Program-made: the position numbers and the translations under genes
In this document: piece after piece, positions 20,888-34,072 of the stretch
Position numbering within the stretch: position 1 is the first letter of the stretch
Layout: each line of letters starts with the position of its first letter
The notes under the pieces: generated by a model
What the model was told of the DNA's origin: nothing
Database searches by the model: none
The model's input: only the letters and a program-made list of their open reading frames with translations
NCBI GenBank assembly: GCA_034770075.1
Contig: CM068384.1
Span: forward strand, 94,266,720 to 94,330,719
Reading direction: 5' to 3'
DNA length: 64,000 nt
From: Aralia elata
Lineage: Eukaryota > Streptophyta > Magnoliopsida > Apiales > Araliaceae

Positions 20888-22492
20888 CTACAAATCTGAA
20901 ACTAGCTGAAGCAGGATGGATAAAGTGGTGGATAGATCTGAAGCATCAACATCCCCTGCAATCTGCTGCCCCATCATGTCGATGCGGTCCAATAAAGCAA
21001 TGGCTCGGCTGACAATCCTAGAATGAGCATCTATAACTGCCCTAGTCTGAAATACGATGGCATCTCTGTCAGCAATGGCAGCGTCTCTAGCCAGAATGGC
21101 ATCATCTCTCTCGACAAGAGCGACATCCCTCTCAGCTTCCGTAGTAATCAAGGCCAGGCGGAGTCAGGTATCCTCAGTAGCCCGACTTGGGGCAGAATCA
21201 GCTGAGATGGAATGATCTATGGTATCATCTGGGAAAATCACTCCAGAATCATCAAAGGCCCCGGTCTGACTCAAACCAGCCAGATCCAAGTCTACGCGCA
21301 ACCACTGTACGTAAGCAAATGTCTGGATGTGGCAGCCCTCACTATATTCGGCAAGGATCCTGCGAGACCAAAGATCGTATACCCACAGTAGATCCCTCTC
21401 TGTCTGGGATGATATAAGAAATCGGTAGGCGACTGCACCCCTGAAAGGGTGAAAATCTTGTGCCTGATCAAACTGTCCTGTAACCGCCAAGGGATGATAA
21501 GTCGTCACGCCCCTCAAGCCGGCAATAGGGATGAAATCCAGGTTGGGCACGTGAGTCAAGAAACTCATAAAGGAGCAATAACCCGAGTAGATCAGGAGAT
21601 GAAAAGGATCCTCAATGATCGACAAAAATGATATCCAGGAGGCCGCATCAGCACAGTTCACGGGACGAAACGAAAACTGCGTGGCTATGTCATGGCTAAA
21701 GCAAAACCCTTGGCAGCGTAAGTGGCCGATGGGACTGAGATGACTCATGAACCACACGTATAACAAAGTCGAGCTCCCTCTGAATACTCTGCCTCGGAAA
21801 GACTGGCAATATGAGGGTGACATGTAGGTATCCGCCAATATCATGGGAAGAATGGTGTGATTCTTCTGAAGGGCTCTAACGGCCGCGACAACTCGCATGT
21901 CCAACTGATCGGGTCCTGTTGGCAAATATAAAACTGAGACGACACAGGCCATCAAAACGTCTAATCTCGAAGCACCCCAGCGCTCCTCGGACACGGAAAA
22001 ATCACCAAAGAAAAGACGAAAACTGTCGGGTGAGCCGAATCGGTCAATCAAAAACTGAAGGGGAACCAGATGGTTTGATGTGATCACTGATAACAAAACT
22101 GTCCTCTGCAAACCGGTGAAAGTCAAGAATTGACGGCGCATGGAACCAGCTGTGACCCTGGCACAAGGACCGTCCAAAGGCAGGCTGGTAAAATGAGCAT
22201 ACTCCTCAAGAGTGGGGGTCAGCTCTACTGTCCCTAACCTGAACACCTGACGGGCGGGGGCCCAATAGCTCAGAATACCTTCCACAAAACCCGCGGGCAC
22301 CTGAAAGGATAATAAGGACCAAGAATGTCCCAAAAGACCATCTGCGACAACCCTGTCGGCCGGCGATAAACTGTCCAACCAGCGGAGGAGACTGCCGATT
22401 AACCCTGCGGAAGGAATGGGATCCAAACGTACCACAACATCTGAGGGCGACATTTGTGAAAAAATAGTATCAAAAGACTGTACAGGGGTCAT
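20888..22492 (-). pseudogene. Antisense gene 2 of Tat element D (plant-mobile-domain-like)
   Basis: Chosen start MTPVQSFDTIFSQMSP at 22492; the end at 20888 is shared with E (41477). It is open for 535 codons except for one TGA at 21166-21164, where E has a CGA codon, so one C-to-T change broke it. The amino part (LLRWLDSLSPADRVVADGL, then VFRLGTVELTPTLEEYAHF at about residues 100-120) resembles the plant mobile domain/DUF7745 group that occurs in host genes and transposons. The carboxyl end is a heptad-like, charged segment (EAERDVALVERDDAILARD) likely to form a coiled coil. Function unknown; known plant mobile domain proteins act in gene silencing. The gene lies antisense to pol. Confidence 0.75.
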
Positions 22493-22701
22493 TTCTCTAT
22501 CTATAAATAAAAAAAGCATGCTTCGTACAGTTAATAATAAAGCAAATAAATTTCATAGAGATAAAAGATAAAAACTGTGCATAAATAAAACAAATGAGTT
22601 CAGTACATAGTGCATGTAATAATGAGAAAAAAGGAAAAAATAAATCTAAACAGGTGCAGGTACAAAAGCCCTATCCTATCATGATCTAAACAAAGTCAAT
22701 G
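22493..22701 (-). other. Gap between antisense genes 1 and 2, element D
   Basis: About 190 AT-rich bases separate the end of gene 1 from the start of gene 2, the same arrangement as E 39795-39962. It could be an intergenic spacer or a third intron. In E the base before one possible start codon is part of TTTTTCACAG, but D has CACAA there, which argues against an essential splice site. Confidence 0.5.
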
Positions 22702-24654
22702 TCATCTATGAAAAGCGGGATCCTCGAACTGATCCCCTGGGGTCGTCGAAGTCGGAGGACCAAAATTCATGTCAGGAATGTATGGCTGCACTATGGCATC
22801 AGATGAGCTCGGGCTTGCATCATAACCCACACTGTCAGGATCGTAGGCGTAAGCATCTTCTGGGGTCCGGCCTAACACCCGAAGATACAGCGACAACTGC
22901 TCCACCTGGCGGGTCAAAGTGGCAATCTGCTCGGCATGAGTGGGAGTCCGAACGCAGGTAGCCCAGTCAGTCATCATCACCGAGTCGGGAACCATGTCTC
23001 CAAGAAAGAAAGTGGCCCGGGTCTGAGGACCGATGGTGCGAGGCACCCACCAGGTCTGGAAAGCCTCGCTCGTACTGGGACCCGTAGACAGCATCCGACC
23101 ATCCTCCCCGGCTAGTATGACCTCCGAAGGCTGAGAATCCAACGGCCAGGAAGTAGTGAAGGAAGGGAGTGCGGGATGCGGATCTCTCCAGTAACGCATC
23201 TGAATGCGCGCTCTCCCAGGTACATCACCCATCCTCCAACACTCTGCAAAGTGAGGCGACGGGTAGAAAGCTCGAACTCCGGGCCAGAAAGATGTCCATC
23301 GTCAAACCCCACAGTCAGATGCTCGGAGAGGTAGGGAACCCAGACGACATCAGCGGCCGTGATCAGCTCCAGCTGAATACGACAATGTGCAAAGCTGCCC
23401 GGCACCGGGACCTCCTCCAGAGTGCTGTGATGCCACCGCCGACCCCGGGGATAAGTGTCCAGGCCAAGAGTAGTGACGGGCCTCAGGCATGGAAGACGCT
23501 CGTAGGCCCAGAACTGCGAACAAAAACAACGAAAAGCATGAGTAACCGACAAATGCAGAAAAGAGAAATAAATAAAGGAAAGTCCAGTAAGAAGAGAGGA
23601 AGAGAAACCTCACCAGCAAAAAGTGATAGAATCCGAGCCAAGCATCTGTCTGTCCCTCCGAACGTAGACGCAGACCGTGGAGGAAATAAGCAAAGGTGAA
23701 CGACCCCCAATCGTAGTCACCGATCCGGCCTACGTCCCTGACAGCTCCTACGACGCTGAAATAAATGGTAGAGGAGTTGTTCCCTAGGAAACAACCCCTC
23801 ATAATGGTCAGGAACAAGTGTCGTAGCAGAATGTCACGAGTGCCCTGATCCGCTGGAATAGGCAGTGCGTATATACCCCCGACAGCATCAACAGCCAAAG
23901 CACCGGACCGAATACTACGGGCCTTAAAGACCTGGTCCTCAGTAGCGAAGCCCAATAAAGCCCGGACCTCCGCTGGAGTAATGTCAAGATCCAGAGGGAC
24001 ACGGGACCCGGTAAACTCTATACCCATGATGTACCTCCAATCCCAGGGGGTCAGCACAACCTCGCAGTCAAGAAGATGAATAGACTGCGTCTGGTGGAAC
24101 CATCGCTCGGATAAGGCCCTCATGTAACCCTAGGGGCACTGACGGGGGATGATAGTGAAAAAGTGACGGAGGCCCCAGGAATCCACCATCGCCTGGTAGT
24201 CGCTATGCAAAGCGGTATAGAGGGAGTAAATATTGAACCAGTTACCCCTCGGCTGGGTAAACTCGGGCACCTGTGACAAAAAATGAATGGATCAGTCCAG
24301 ATCTAAACAAAATTTGGGAATAAGTTCAGAGAAGTACTTTAAGCATACCTCATTAGCTACAAGAGATGCCGAGGGGTGACGACTGAGATCCCGACCCAAT
24401 AGATCGGGTATCTGCACAGAGGCGCCAGAAAGGGCGCGGTGAGGAGATGGGGCCGGTGTGCTGGAGGATGGCCCCTCTGCCGCAACCTCCGGAAGAACAG
24501 CCTCCTCAATGTCGGGATGATCGGGCCGGATGACAGCCTCCGCCAATCGACGAGGTTGGCAGGCCCGAGGTAGAGCAGGGGCAGGTGCAGCCCTACGGCG
24601 GTGAACGCCCGAAGTCCGAGACGCAGAAGAGCTACTAGGAGCGTCGGGATCCAT
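22686..24654 (-). pseudogene. Antisense gene 1 of Tat element D, three exons
   Basis: Exon 1 is 24654-24349 (306 bp, MDPDAPSSSSASRTSG…), intron 1 is 24348-24271 (GTATGC…TCACAG), exon 2 is 24270-23614 (657 bp), intron 2 is 23613-23514 (GTGAGG…TCGCAG) and exon 3 is 23513-22686. Exons 1 and 2 have exactly the lengths of the E copy, and joining keeps the frame. Exon 1 is a Ser/Pro/Ala-rich disordered region. Exon 2 has a plant-mobile-domain-like segment (MRALSERWFHQTQSIHLLD, then VVLTPWDWRYIMGIEF). Exon 3 ends acidic. Lesions: a Trp-to-TAG change at 24132-24130, a one-base loss near 23160 and a one-base gain near 22715. The product would be about 596 residues. Function unknown. Confidence 0.8.
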
Positions 24655-25458
24655 AGCTGGAATAGAACAAGCGAAGAGGAAGGTAAGTTCCCTTTTGAAT
24701 TATGTCACGAATATTCTAATTTCCTACCCTCATCATATAATTAATGCAGCATGATGCATGTTTACTATATGCGCAAAAAAAAAAAAAAATCGGTAGAGTT
24801 TCGGCTATAAAATGGACATCCCATGCATAGCCAATTTTATAGCCAAGCATGTTTTTCAAAGAACCCAAGTCACAACAGATCAAAATTGCATATTATATGG
24901 ATAATTGCAACATGAAAAGACCCTAATGCATTATTTTCTTCAAAAAAGAAACAACAAGTATGTGGGACCACATCATGAGCATAAAATAGGACTCACACAG
25001 TTAAGACATAGCATGTATATACAATAATACATAGCATAGCATTAATAAGGCATACATTTCTATCTCTAAGCATGCGAATAGCCAAATGTATAGCAAAACA
25101 TTAACGAAATTGAAAAACGATCGGTCAAAGTGTTATCTGTAATGCGTAGATCGATCTAACCGGAGCGGTTTTTGCAAAAAAGGTTGGAAAACTCAGCAAA
25201 AGGGCGTGCAAAGGTTTGAAAATCGCGTGGGGTACGAATGAAAGTGACAGATCTGGGAGGCGGCTGGCCGCCTATATGCCCGATCTTAGCCGCAGATCAA
25301 TCTGCGGCTGGCCGCAGATCCATCTGCGACTGGGCCCAGTGCTCCCCCATTGGTCCATTGCAAGCTTAATCGATTCTAAAGCCCATTTGACTCATAATGT
25401 GATAATAAAAGACAAGATTTTGATGAAGTAGGTGTCGAACACGGCTTCTCAATTCAAC
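24655..25458 (+). other. Region upstream of antisense gene 1, element D
   Basis: About 800 bases between the start of antisense gene 1 and the 70-bp array, homologous to E 37063-37820. No gene is seen. It holds an A-tract at 24775-24789 and two 22-bp inverted repeats at 25288-25309 and 25310-25331. By position it should contain the promoter of the antisense gene (inference). Confidence 0.6.
25288..25331. repeat. Pair of 22-bp inverted repeats, element D
   Basis: 25288-25309 is perfect: arm AGCCGCAGAT, spacer CA, arm ATCTGCGGCT. 25310-25331 follows directly with two mismatches. Same dyad as in the A, D and E LTRs. Confidence 0.85.
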
Positions 25459-27427
25459 CGAGTGACCGGATACGAGACCCGGCATTCATGAAACGATCGA
25501 CCGACGACGATACCCGGCGATCACGAGATGGGTGACCGGCGACGATACCCGGCCCCGACAAGACAATCGACCAGCGACGATACCCGGCGGTTACGAGATG
25601 GGTGACCGGCGACAAAACCCGGCCCCGACGAGACGATCGACCGGCGACGATAACCAGCGTTTACGAGATGGGTGACCGGTTACGAAACCCGGCCCCGACG
25701 AGACGATCGACCGGCGACGATACCCGGCGATCACGAGATGGGTGACCGGCGACGATACCCGGCCCCGATAAGACAACCAACCAGCGACGATACCCGGGGG
25801 TTACAAGATGGGTGACCGGCGACGATACCCGGCCCCGACGAGACGATCGACCGGCAACGATACACGGCGATCATGAGATGGGTGACCGACGACGAAACCC
25901 GGCCCCGACAAGACAATCGACCAGCGACGATACCCGGCGATCACGAGATGGGTGACCGGCGACGATACCCGGCCCCGACAAAATAACCAACTGGCGACGA
26001 TACCCGGCCCCGACGAGACGATCGACCGGCGACGATACCCGGCGATCACGAGATGGGTGACCGGCGACGAAACCTGGCCCCAACAAGACAACCAACCGGC
26101 AACGATACCCGGGGGTTACAAGTTGGGTGACCGGCGACGATACCCGGCCCCGACGAGACGATCGACCGGCGACGATAACCGGCATTTACGAGATGGGTGT
26201 CCGGCGATGAAACCCGGCCCCGACGAGACGATCAACCGGCGACGATATCCGGCGATCAAGAGATGGGTGACCGGCGACGATACCCGGCCCCGACAAGATA
26301 ACCAACCGGCGATGATATCCGGGGGTTACAAGATGGGTGACCGGCGACGATACCCGGCCCCGACGAGACGATCGACCGGCAACGATACCCGGCGATCACG
26401 AGATGGGTGACCGACGACGAAACCCGGCCCCGACAAGACAATCGACCGGAGACGATACCCGGCGATCACGAGATGGGTGACCGGCGACGATACCAGGCCC
26501 CGACAAGACAACCAACCGGCGACGATACCCGGGGGTTACAAGATGGGTGACCGGCGACGATACCCGGCCCCGACGAGACGATCGACCGGCGACGATACCC
26601 GGCGATCACGAGATGGGTGACCGGCGACGAAACCTGGCCCCGACAAGACAACCAACCAGCGACGATACCCGAGGGTTACAAGATGGGTGACCGGCGACGA
26701 TACCCAGCCCCGACGAGACGACCGACCGGCGACGATAACCGGCGTTTACGAGATGGGTGACCGGCGATGAAACCTGGCCCCGACGAGACGATTGACCGGC
26801 GACGATACCCGGCGATCACGAGATGGGTGACTGGCAACGATACCCGGCCCCGACGAGACGATCGACCGGCAACGATACCCGGCGATCACGAGATGGGTGA
26901 CCGGCGACGAAACCCGGCCCCGACAAGACAACCAACCGGCGACGATACCCGGGGGTTACAAGATGGGTGACCAGCGACGATACCCGGCCTCGACGAGATG
27001 ACCAACCGGCGACGATACCCGGGGGTTACAAGATGGGTGACCGGCGACGATACCCGGCCCCGACGAGACGATCGACCGGCGACGATACCCGGCGATCACG
27101 AGATGGGTGACCGGCGACGAAACCCGGCCCCGACAAGACAACCAACCGGCGACGATACCCGGGGGTTACAAGGTGGGTGACCGGTGACGATACCCGGCCC
27201 CGACGAGACGACCAACCGGTGATGATACCCGGGGGTTACAAGATGGGTGACCAACGACGATACCCGGCCCCGACGAGACGATCGATCGACGACGATAACC
27301 GGCGATTACGAGATGGGTGACCGGCGACAAAAACCGGCCCCGACGAGACGATCGACCGGCGACGATACCCGGCGATCACGAGATGGGTGACCGGCGACGA
27401 AACCCGGCCCCGACGAGGCGATCATCC
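25459..27427 (+). repeat. 70-bp tandem array, about 28 units, element D
   Basis: Period 70 bp, checked at several places (for example 27061 to 27131). Each unit has two related halves of about 35 bp, both built on GACCGGCGACGA. Two variants, one with GGCGATCACGAG and one with GGGGGTTACAAG, alternate over long stretches (for example 26501-26640, 26861-27000, 27041-27180), giving a 140-bp dimer. A few units near the ends resemble the E monomer (GGCGATTACGAG). The array lies in the 3' untranslated part of the retrotransposon. Open frames through it are by-products of the high GC content and the period. Confidence 0.95.
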
Positions 27428-27593
27428 GCATTGACACCTTTTTGCGAATATCTTGAATGTCTTACATCTTACATTGCATCATAAGTTATATGTGTTGCAT
27501 CGTGTATGTATTGTCATTCTTGTGCACTGTCATTCCTGCATCGGGTGTCTATTCTTTATCCTGTTCATTTCATTTAACATTGCATAAACATGA
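27428..27593 (+). other. Spacer between satellite and PPT, element D
   Basis: About 165 bases, AT-rich, homologous to E 36080-36245. Nothing else is seen. Confidence 0.6.
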
Positions 27594-27607
27594 TAAAGAG
27601 GGGCAGC
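27594..27607 (+). other. Polypurine tract, element D
   Basis: AAAGAGGGGCAGC directly before the LTR start; the same tract precedes the E 3' LTR (36079-36066, minus strand). Confidence 0.9.
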
Positions 27608-29436
27608 TGTAGACACCCAAATTTTGCGTTCCCTATACTAACCTTGACAGGAGGGCAAAATCGTCAATTGAACCGGCCTGCGAGAGCAAAGGATGGGCAC
27701 AAGCACGAACGCTCAACACCACCGCGACGATTGGCGATCAAAGTTGACGTGACAACAAGGCCGTCCGAAACGGGCATCCTCGGATGAGGTGGCACATCTC
27801 TCGGTAACTCCCGGACTGTAAAATACAGGCCTGTCAGCGAAAACCGACGTTACGACACGAAAGTCGAGGCGTGGCACGAAAATCGAGAAAGTCAAACCGT
27901 CCAGCCGCGGATTGATCTGCGGCCAATAAGTGCGCCTTTTGAAAACACGGAACTCGAAACACGGAACTCGAAACCAGGTGAGTGGAAGGCAGGCGGCCAG
28001 CCAGCCTATTTTAGCTCATTTCCGCTTCAGCATACAGGAGGTTGAACAGGCGAGAAAGGAAGAAGAAAAACAGTAGCAGCAGCACGAAAATTGAGAGAAA
28101 AAGAGCATAATTTTACAACAAAATAGGAGAGAAAGGGAGAAAAAAGAGAGGAATAATACTCTTTTGATTTGATTGTATCACATATACTTCTTCTTCTATT
28201 CAAAATACACAAGTTTACATCCACTTTGATCTCATTTGCAAGATCGCTATTTAAGGATGTCTTGGTATTGTTAGATTATCCGTGTTGGTTATTTCTTGTA
28301 ATATCCGGTTGTGGGTTTGTGGAAATTTGGTTGTGAGCCTAGGAAAGTGACCTCGTGGTCCAAATCCGATGATGGACCTTTGTTGATGTAGATAGTAGGA
28401 AGGATGTAGTTTTCATCGTACATATGTAATCGTAGGGCCTTAAAACGACGCCAAGGCGAGAATCGTGGTTAAGGCCCCGTCATAGTGAAAATATGCGATT
28501 GTGGGCATTCGGGGTTATTTTGATGGCTTACATGCCCATGAATAGCCCCAACGCATTTTAATGGTTGATTTGATTTATGACACGAAATGGATTTCAAAGC
28601 TAAACGATAAAGGTTTTCATAAAATAAATCAAGCTAGGTTATTAGCTTCACGAGGCTTAAAATTGAGAGTGCTAATGAATGTCAATTCCTCTTTAACGAA
28701 AAGCTAAAGAAAAAACCGTTTTTTCAAAGACCTCACAAGAATGGTTTTACATAAAATAAATAATGTTTTATTAAATCTTTGTGCATAGGATTAAAGAGAT
28801 CCTAGAAATTGCCGCTCGGTTCACGAAAGCAACGTATAGATCTTGATTCCTATTTTGACGAAGGTTTAGAAAGCTCTTATTTTGCCAAAACGCCATCTAA
28901 CGAAATCTCACAGTTTTTTGACAAATTAAAATCAAACCTTTCCTCGTAAAGCTTTCTCGTACAAGCCGAAGGACATTCTAAAGCAATCCCAAAAGAAAAC
29001 ACGACTTTTCCGAAAACCCAAATGTTTTCTTCGCACAAACTCACTACCACATTCATGTAGGCACACGCACACACACACACATACACATTTCATGAATTAA
29101 AGGATAGGAAAGTATCAAGGTTGCGGTAACCGTGTTTCACGGAAGTCGGGGGGTGCCTAACACCTTCCCCTCGCTTAAGCAAGCCCCCGAACTCTATGAA
29201 TCTCGGTTTGCAGACCAATTAATTTGGAGTCACATATGAGCCAATGATTTATAAAAAACGAAACTCGGATGAGTTGGTACATCCATTTCAAATATACCAA
29301 CTGGCGACTCTGGTTAATTGGCTCATCATAAAAAACGATCTTTCAAAACCCCGTCGACATTAATGCTGACCTTTTCCAAAAAATCATTTAATCAAAAGGC
29401 TAAAATTGGAAAGGGACATAAATCCCGGCGTCGACA
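27608..29436 (+). repeat. 3' LTR of element D, 1829 bp
   Basis: Begins TGTAGACACCCAAATTTTGC and ends GGCGTCGACA, as in A and E. One 22-bp dyad (one arm changed by a base) is at 27903-27924. There is an ACAC microsatellite at about 29061-29080. The short minus-strand frames inside it are not coding. Confidence 0.92.
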
Positions 29437-32400
29437 ATATAGCAATACAACCTGCTCGAATATACAATGAGTAGGATTAACGAAAGCTAGCAAATAATTT
29501 ATGAATTCAAAATTCATGCTTCAATACTTGGTCTAACCGAACAAGGGTATAGACCCATACTTATGATGCAATTTATGCGAAATAAAACTATTGGGTTCAA
29601 GCGATTCAAGAATCTGACAATATCTCAAATGCACATGAGTGGGGACAAGGCATAAATTTAGAATGTGTAGAATCACAAGAAATAGTTCAAATAGGGAACT
29701 TGCGATAATAATAGAATACTTGCTCAATAAACAAATCGAGTAAGATAGAACCCGCTGAATAATAATTTCAGTTAGATTAGAGAACTTGTAATAAATAATA
29801 AGTTCAGAAATTTGTAATAGTACGGAGTACTTATGTACTACCAAATTCAACCGGGATTAGAAATTTACTAAAAGTACAATGGAGTAAGATTAAAGAAACT
29901 TGTCTGTCAATAACAACTTGCACAAGGTGCGAATATCATTAATTATCAAGGATATGGAATAATTGTTAATAATTAAACCACTGACATGTTTGTAATATAA
30001 TAGTCTCGAGTTTGAGTTAGGAACTTGCAATACTATAGAAACCTTGTCTAATATTAAAGTAAACAAGAGTTAGAACTTACTCAATAATGAAAGGAGTATG
30101 ATAAGAAACATGTACAACGATAATACTTGCTTGAATAAAAATGAGTATGGTTAAGGAATTTGCATTATAAAAATAAATACAAGATTCGGTTCAAGGAAAC
30201 TTGCTATAAAGTAAAGTTTCGGTATAAGGAACTTGCTTGTCTGCTCAGCTACAAATAATACAAGCTTTAATTAACTTGATTGGGAAGACCTATCATTAAT
30301 AGAGTCGGCCTATCCATTAGTACTGTGTACAATTATACGATGCGCTTACTAATGAAATTCAACTAACACATAAGTAGACCACATAATACACAACGCGCTG
30401 CTATTGCTGACCCTTACCAATATACCATGGACCCTTAAGTTCATGATTTATTAAGTTAGAACATTAAACATGAAGGGTAAGTACATATTAAACCTTAAAA
30501 AATTTATAATTTGCTTAATTAATGTTTAATTAGCTTAACCCATTTAATTACCACCTAATGTTACTTAAATAATAATTAAGTACTTATCTTTGAGTTATTA
30601 TTAAAAATAAATAATAACTAGTCATGGTTACTTATTATTTAAATAATAAGTAATTGAGTTATTAATCTTTAATCACCATCTAATCACTAAGCAATAATGA
30701 ATTCATTCGTACTCTTAAGATGCCTTTAATTATTATTAACTCTTAATTTAATAATAATTGATCATTACCTTTATTTATTATTTTAATATTAAATAATAAA
30801 TAATTAAGTAAACTTTATTCTTAACTATAACGACAAATTTGTTATTCATCCCAAATGGATAATACTGAAAATATTATAAAGGTTATTAGGTAATTAAATC
30901 ATCTGATAATATTATTAAATCCTTCTAATAATATTTTAAGTGTTAACTATTGTTATTAAGCATTTTAATAATAATTTAATTATTAAATACAATTATAATA
31001 ATCATATTTTGCGTCTTACGTATCATTATAATTTAATTAGTAATGATTTAATCGCCCATTAGTGTTGGTAACTCATTTTATTAATACACACCGTATTATA
31101 CTATTGCTAATACTTAAAATATTATTTTGAGCATTTAAATAACATTTGGTTATTAGAAAATACACAGCTAGCACCATCCATCATTCATACAAGACTTGAT
31201 CATCTATTTGTCCCACTTGGGTAATACCCAAAATATATTAAATGTCATTAAGTATTTTAATAACACTTTAATTTCCCATTAATGTCATCAAATACTGCTA
31301 ATGGTATTTTAAAACTTTAACTATTATTATTAAACTCTTAATAATAGTTTAACGGTTAAACAATAATATTCACCTTTTGATAGTATTTTATTACATAGCT
31401 ATCATAATTAATTAGTTATAAAAGATATAATTGTTCCTTAGCATTATCAAAATCGTGGTAGCAATACTAAAATACATAGTGAGATTATTACCCAATTCGA
31501 AAAAAAAAAATCATCACCTAGCTAGCTTTATGAATTACTTAGCAGTGCCTTGGTTACTTCTTGGCATTATTAGAATAGTGATACTAATACCGTCGTTGCC
31601 AATTAACAACCTCAACCAATTAGATATAACCATTAAGCACTCAAGTCATTTTATTTTTAGAACCCAACACAGGACCCGCTACTGGCCGCCTGCTTAGCCC
31701 CCTCGGCCCCGACTGTCCAAGGCGCGCGCACAGCCTCAGCCACAACACAGGCCCATGGCGCTGGCACACCCGGCATACACACAACGCCCGTAGACGAGAC
31801 CCATGACAGCAGGCTTTGCTTAGCAAATAGGCATACACACTTGTTTCAAGATACTGTGAACAACCCAAGCACTAACATATGACCAACAAAATTTGATTTT
31901 TATATACCATGATGCTGAACAGAACGTTAACACAAATAGAAAACAGGTTCTTACAGACATTACAACAAACACATGGTGGGCATACTAAGGTTCCCCACCA
32001 AACTAACCCAACCGCAGCCTCATGCCGCCGGAACCATACAGGGTTCCCCCCAACACAATACAACAGAACCCAACCACAGAAGGAGACTAACACAACAGAC
32101 GCAAACAGAAAACAACAAAAGAACAATTACAGCTACTGGGTCAAAAATTAACGGACTCTGTTATACCTTAGCTTGCTTTGAGGATTAATTGATAAAGACA
32201 ACAAAATGGAAGAACAAAGAATGCTCCTAGCCTCCTCCTCCTTCTCCAATCAGCAGATATCTCTCTCTATCTACGCTTCTCTCTTGCGATGACCGTCTCT
32301 CTGATTTGGGGCTCACAATGGCAGCAAGCCTCTCCCTCTAACTTAAGTGTCCTATTTATAGAAGGATGTTTGCCCAAATTGTTGGTTAATATTCCAATTG

Positions 32401-33255
32401 CAGAGCAATACCCAACAGTTAGAAGAGGGTAGAAGGAAATGGGTGTGAAGTCGTCCCAATCAATCCCTCAGTCAGGCCCTGCTAAGTCGGATGACAGCCC
32501 TCGCACGCTCGCTGAATCCGTTGGGTTTTGAGGGGAGTTCCCTTGAGCCCAACGCTGAGTCCCTCAACAGTCTCGTCCGCTACCCACTGTCGGCGCAGAG
32601 GGTGAGAAGTTCGCAGCCAATCTGCAACCTGAGCTCCTCAGACTCGTGGTCTGAGCGAGCGCCCCTTGGTCCGAACGATTAGCCCCTACCGTGCGTCACG
32701 AGTCCCATCTGATTGAGGGCTTAGAACATTGGGAGGCCATCTTTTTGCCCAGCTCGGACGGTTAGACCCCCTTACCCTGACCCCTTGCACGCTCGCGACA
32801 GTCCTTCCCTGCTAAGCCATTGTCGATAGCCACTAGACCATCTGAAGAAGGGATTTGAGCGCATTTGGGCTTATAAAAATGACTGGGTCTTTAATCCTCA
32901 GCCAACTAATGAGGTAACACATTCCCAGCCCAAATTGCCTGGTCCACCCGGAATGAAAAGAAATGGGTCCAAGAAAATAATGTTGGCTCAACAATTAATT
33001 ACAATACTATAGTTAAATAATTTGTTTAATTGTTTAATTATTTAAATTCCCAATTCTTTAAAATATAACCCATATACAAGTTATTAAATTTAATAAATTT
33101 AAAAAAAACAACACCAAGATTTATTATAGTGAATCTTTTACTGTTTAATATCCTAGGTTAGTCCACTAATTTAGTCAGACCATTAGTGAACTCCTTAAGG
33201 CTAGAATTAAATCGTATAATTACATAATTTTAAATAATCATACACACACACCCTC

Positions 33256-33304
<49 letters not shown>

Positions 33305-33651
33305 CAAACAAAAATAATATATATAATTTATATATATTATTTATACCACTAATTCCTTACCAAAAATAATTTCACGATAAATTGTGAATCTAAAAATAAT
33401 AAACTTATATAACTTACTATATATTATTCGTGCCATTAAAATATATTATTTAATACACTTAACTTGTTATATTCAAATAGATTGAATATTTAATTAAACT
33501 CATTAACTCAACCATTTATCGATCTCAATATTTATCAATATTACCAAGCTCATGTTGGTTCCCAAAAAAACATTTAGATGCAAAATAAGTCATTAGAAAT
33601 TAAATTCATTATTTAATTAATAATGAACCTTGAAAATTTCGGATCATTACA
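29437..33651 (-). repeat. 3' LTR of element F, at least 4.2 kb, left end cut by D
   Basis: A 4.2-kb, mostly AT-rich tract with no gene. Its right edge at 33651 follows a purine tract (minus strand: AAGGGGGGAGGA, then TGTAATGATCC). Recurring short AACTTGC/GAACTTG motifs in 29480-30240 parallel the GCAAGTT motifs of the related B LTR. Two GC-rich islands lie at about 31660-31770 and 32450-32830. An AT microsatellite is at 33262-33302. It does not overlap the visible part of the F 5' LTR (63094-64000), so the identity of the two LTRs cannot be checked here. Confidence 0.6.
33262..33302. repeat. AT microsatellite
   Basis: About 20 TA units, preceded by a short CACACA run, in the F LTR. Confidence 0.95.
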
Positions 33652-34072
33652 TCCTCCCCCCTTATAAAAATTCCGTCCCCGGAATTTTAAAAATAAGAAT
33701 ACTAGCCGATTTGAATGATTCATACTCAAATCTTCCTTAAAATTTATATGGTCAACTTGTGACTTATTTTCATACCAACGCGTAGCTCATATGCGATAAC
33801 TCCACGCATAGCACACCTATGACTCTAACTCTACGTTTCCATTATTTCAAAAAGTTAATCGCGTAACCCGATTCTTCACAATCTTCTTCACTTACTATCA
33901 AATTACTTAGTTAATGGATCATCCTGTTAATGCAAATCTTAGCCCAATCAACTCAAAGATCTTCTTTTTATTATCAATATTTCACTAGAAAGTAGCTACA
34001 AAATTTCATCTTAAAACGATTAATCCACTTACCTCGAACATTTACACTTACAAGAAGTCGTCAATACTTATA
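33652..34072 (-). other. 3' untranslated part and PPT of element F
   Basis: The PPT is at 33653-33662 (minus strand GGGGGAGGA). The remaining 410 bases carry no pol sequence. It continued into 61030 before element E inserted. Confidence 0.6.

Larger units (their letters stand above)
19731..29436 (+). mobile_element. Element D: 3' half of a Tat-type Ty3/gypsy retrotransposon
   Basis: Plus-strand order: integrase (from its second catalytic Asp), pol stop, antisense genes, 70-bp array, PPT, 3' LTR. The same order is found in complete element E. The 5' part is missing at a sharp junction with C2 (19730/19731). The right end abuts the F LTR; with no left end, a target duplication cannot be tested. 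Confidence 0.9.

Noticed and set aside
21187..21631. Plus-strand frames opposite antisense gene 2 in D
   Set aside because: Shadows of the antisense gene. They lack domains and are broken in E.
22493..22701. Third intron joining antisense genes 1 and 2
   Set aside because: The apparent acceptor TTTTTCACAG in E is TTTTTTCACAA in D. Gene 1 ends in the same stop region in both, so two genes are the simpler reading, though not proven.
23169..23699. 176-codon plus-strand frame inside antisense gene 1 of D
   Set aside because: Mirror of exon 3, intron 2 and exon 2. It is not conserved in E and crosses the intron.
25591..27180. Many overlapping 60-150 codon frames on both strands
   Set aside because: They are readings through the 70-bp GC-rich tandem array. 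Repeated peptides (such as RRRYPAITRWVTG) follow the DNA period and have no start context or domain.
28877..29086. Short frames in D, E and A LTRs (also 34385-34668, 49862-50112, 35501-35710, 50945-51199)
   Set aside because: They recur because the LTRs are homologous. No conserved start or domain, and frames shift between copies.
31641..32188. Frames in the GC-rich island of the F LTR (such as 31641-31868 and 31872-32126)
   Set aside because: No similarity to known proteins, both strands equally open, and they lie in an LTR. A captured exon was considered, but no splice or domain evidence was seen.
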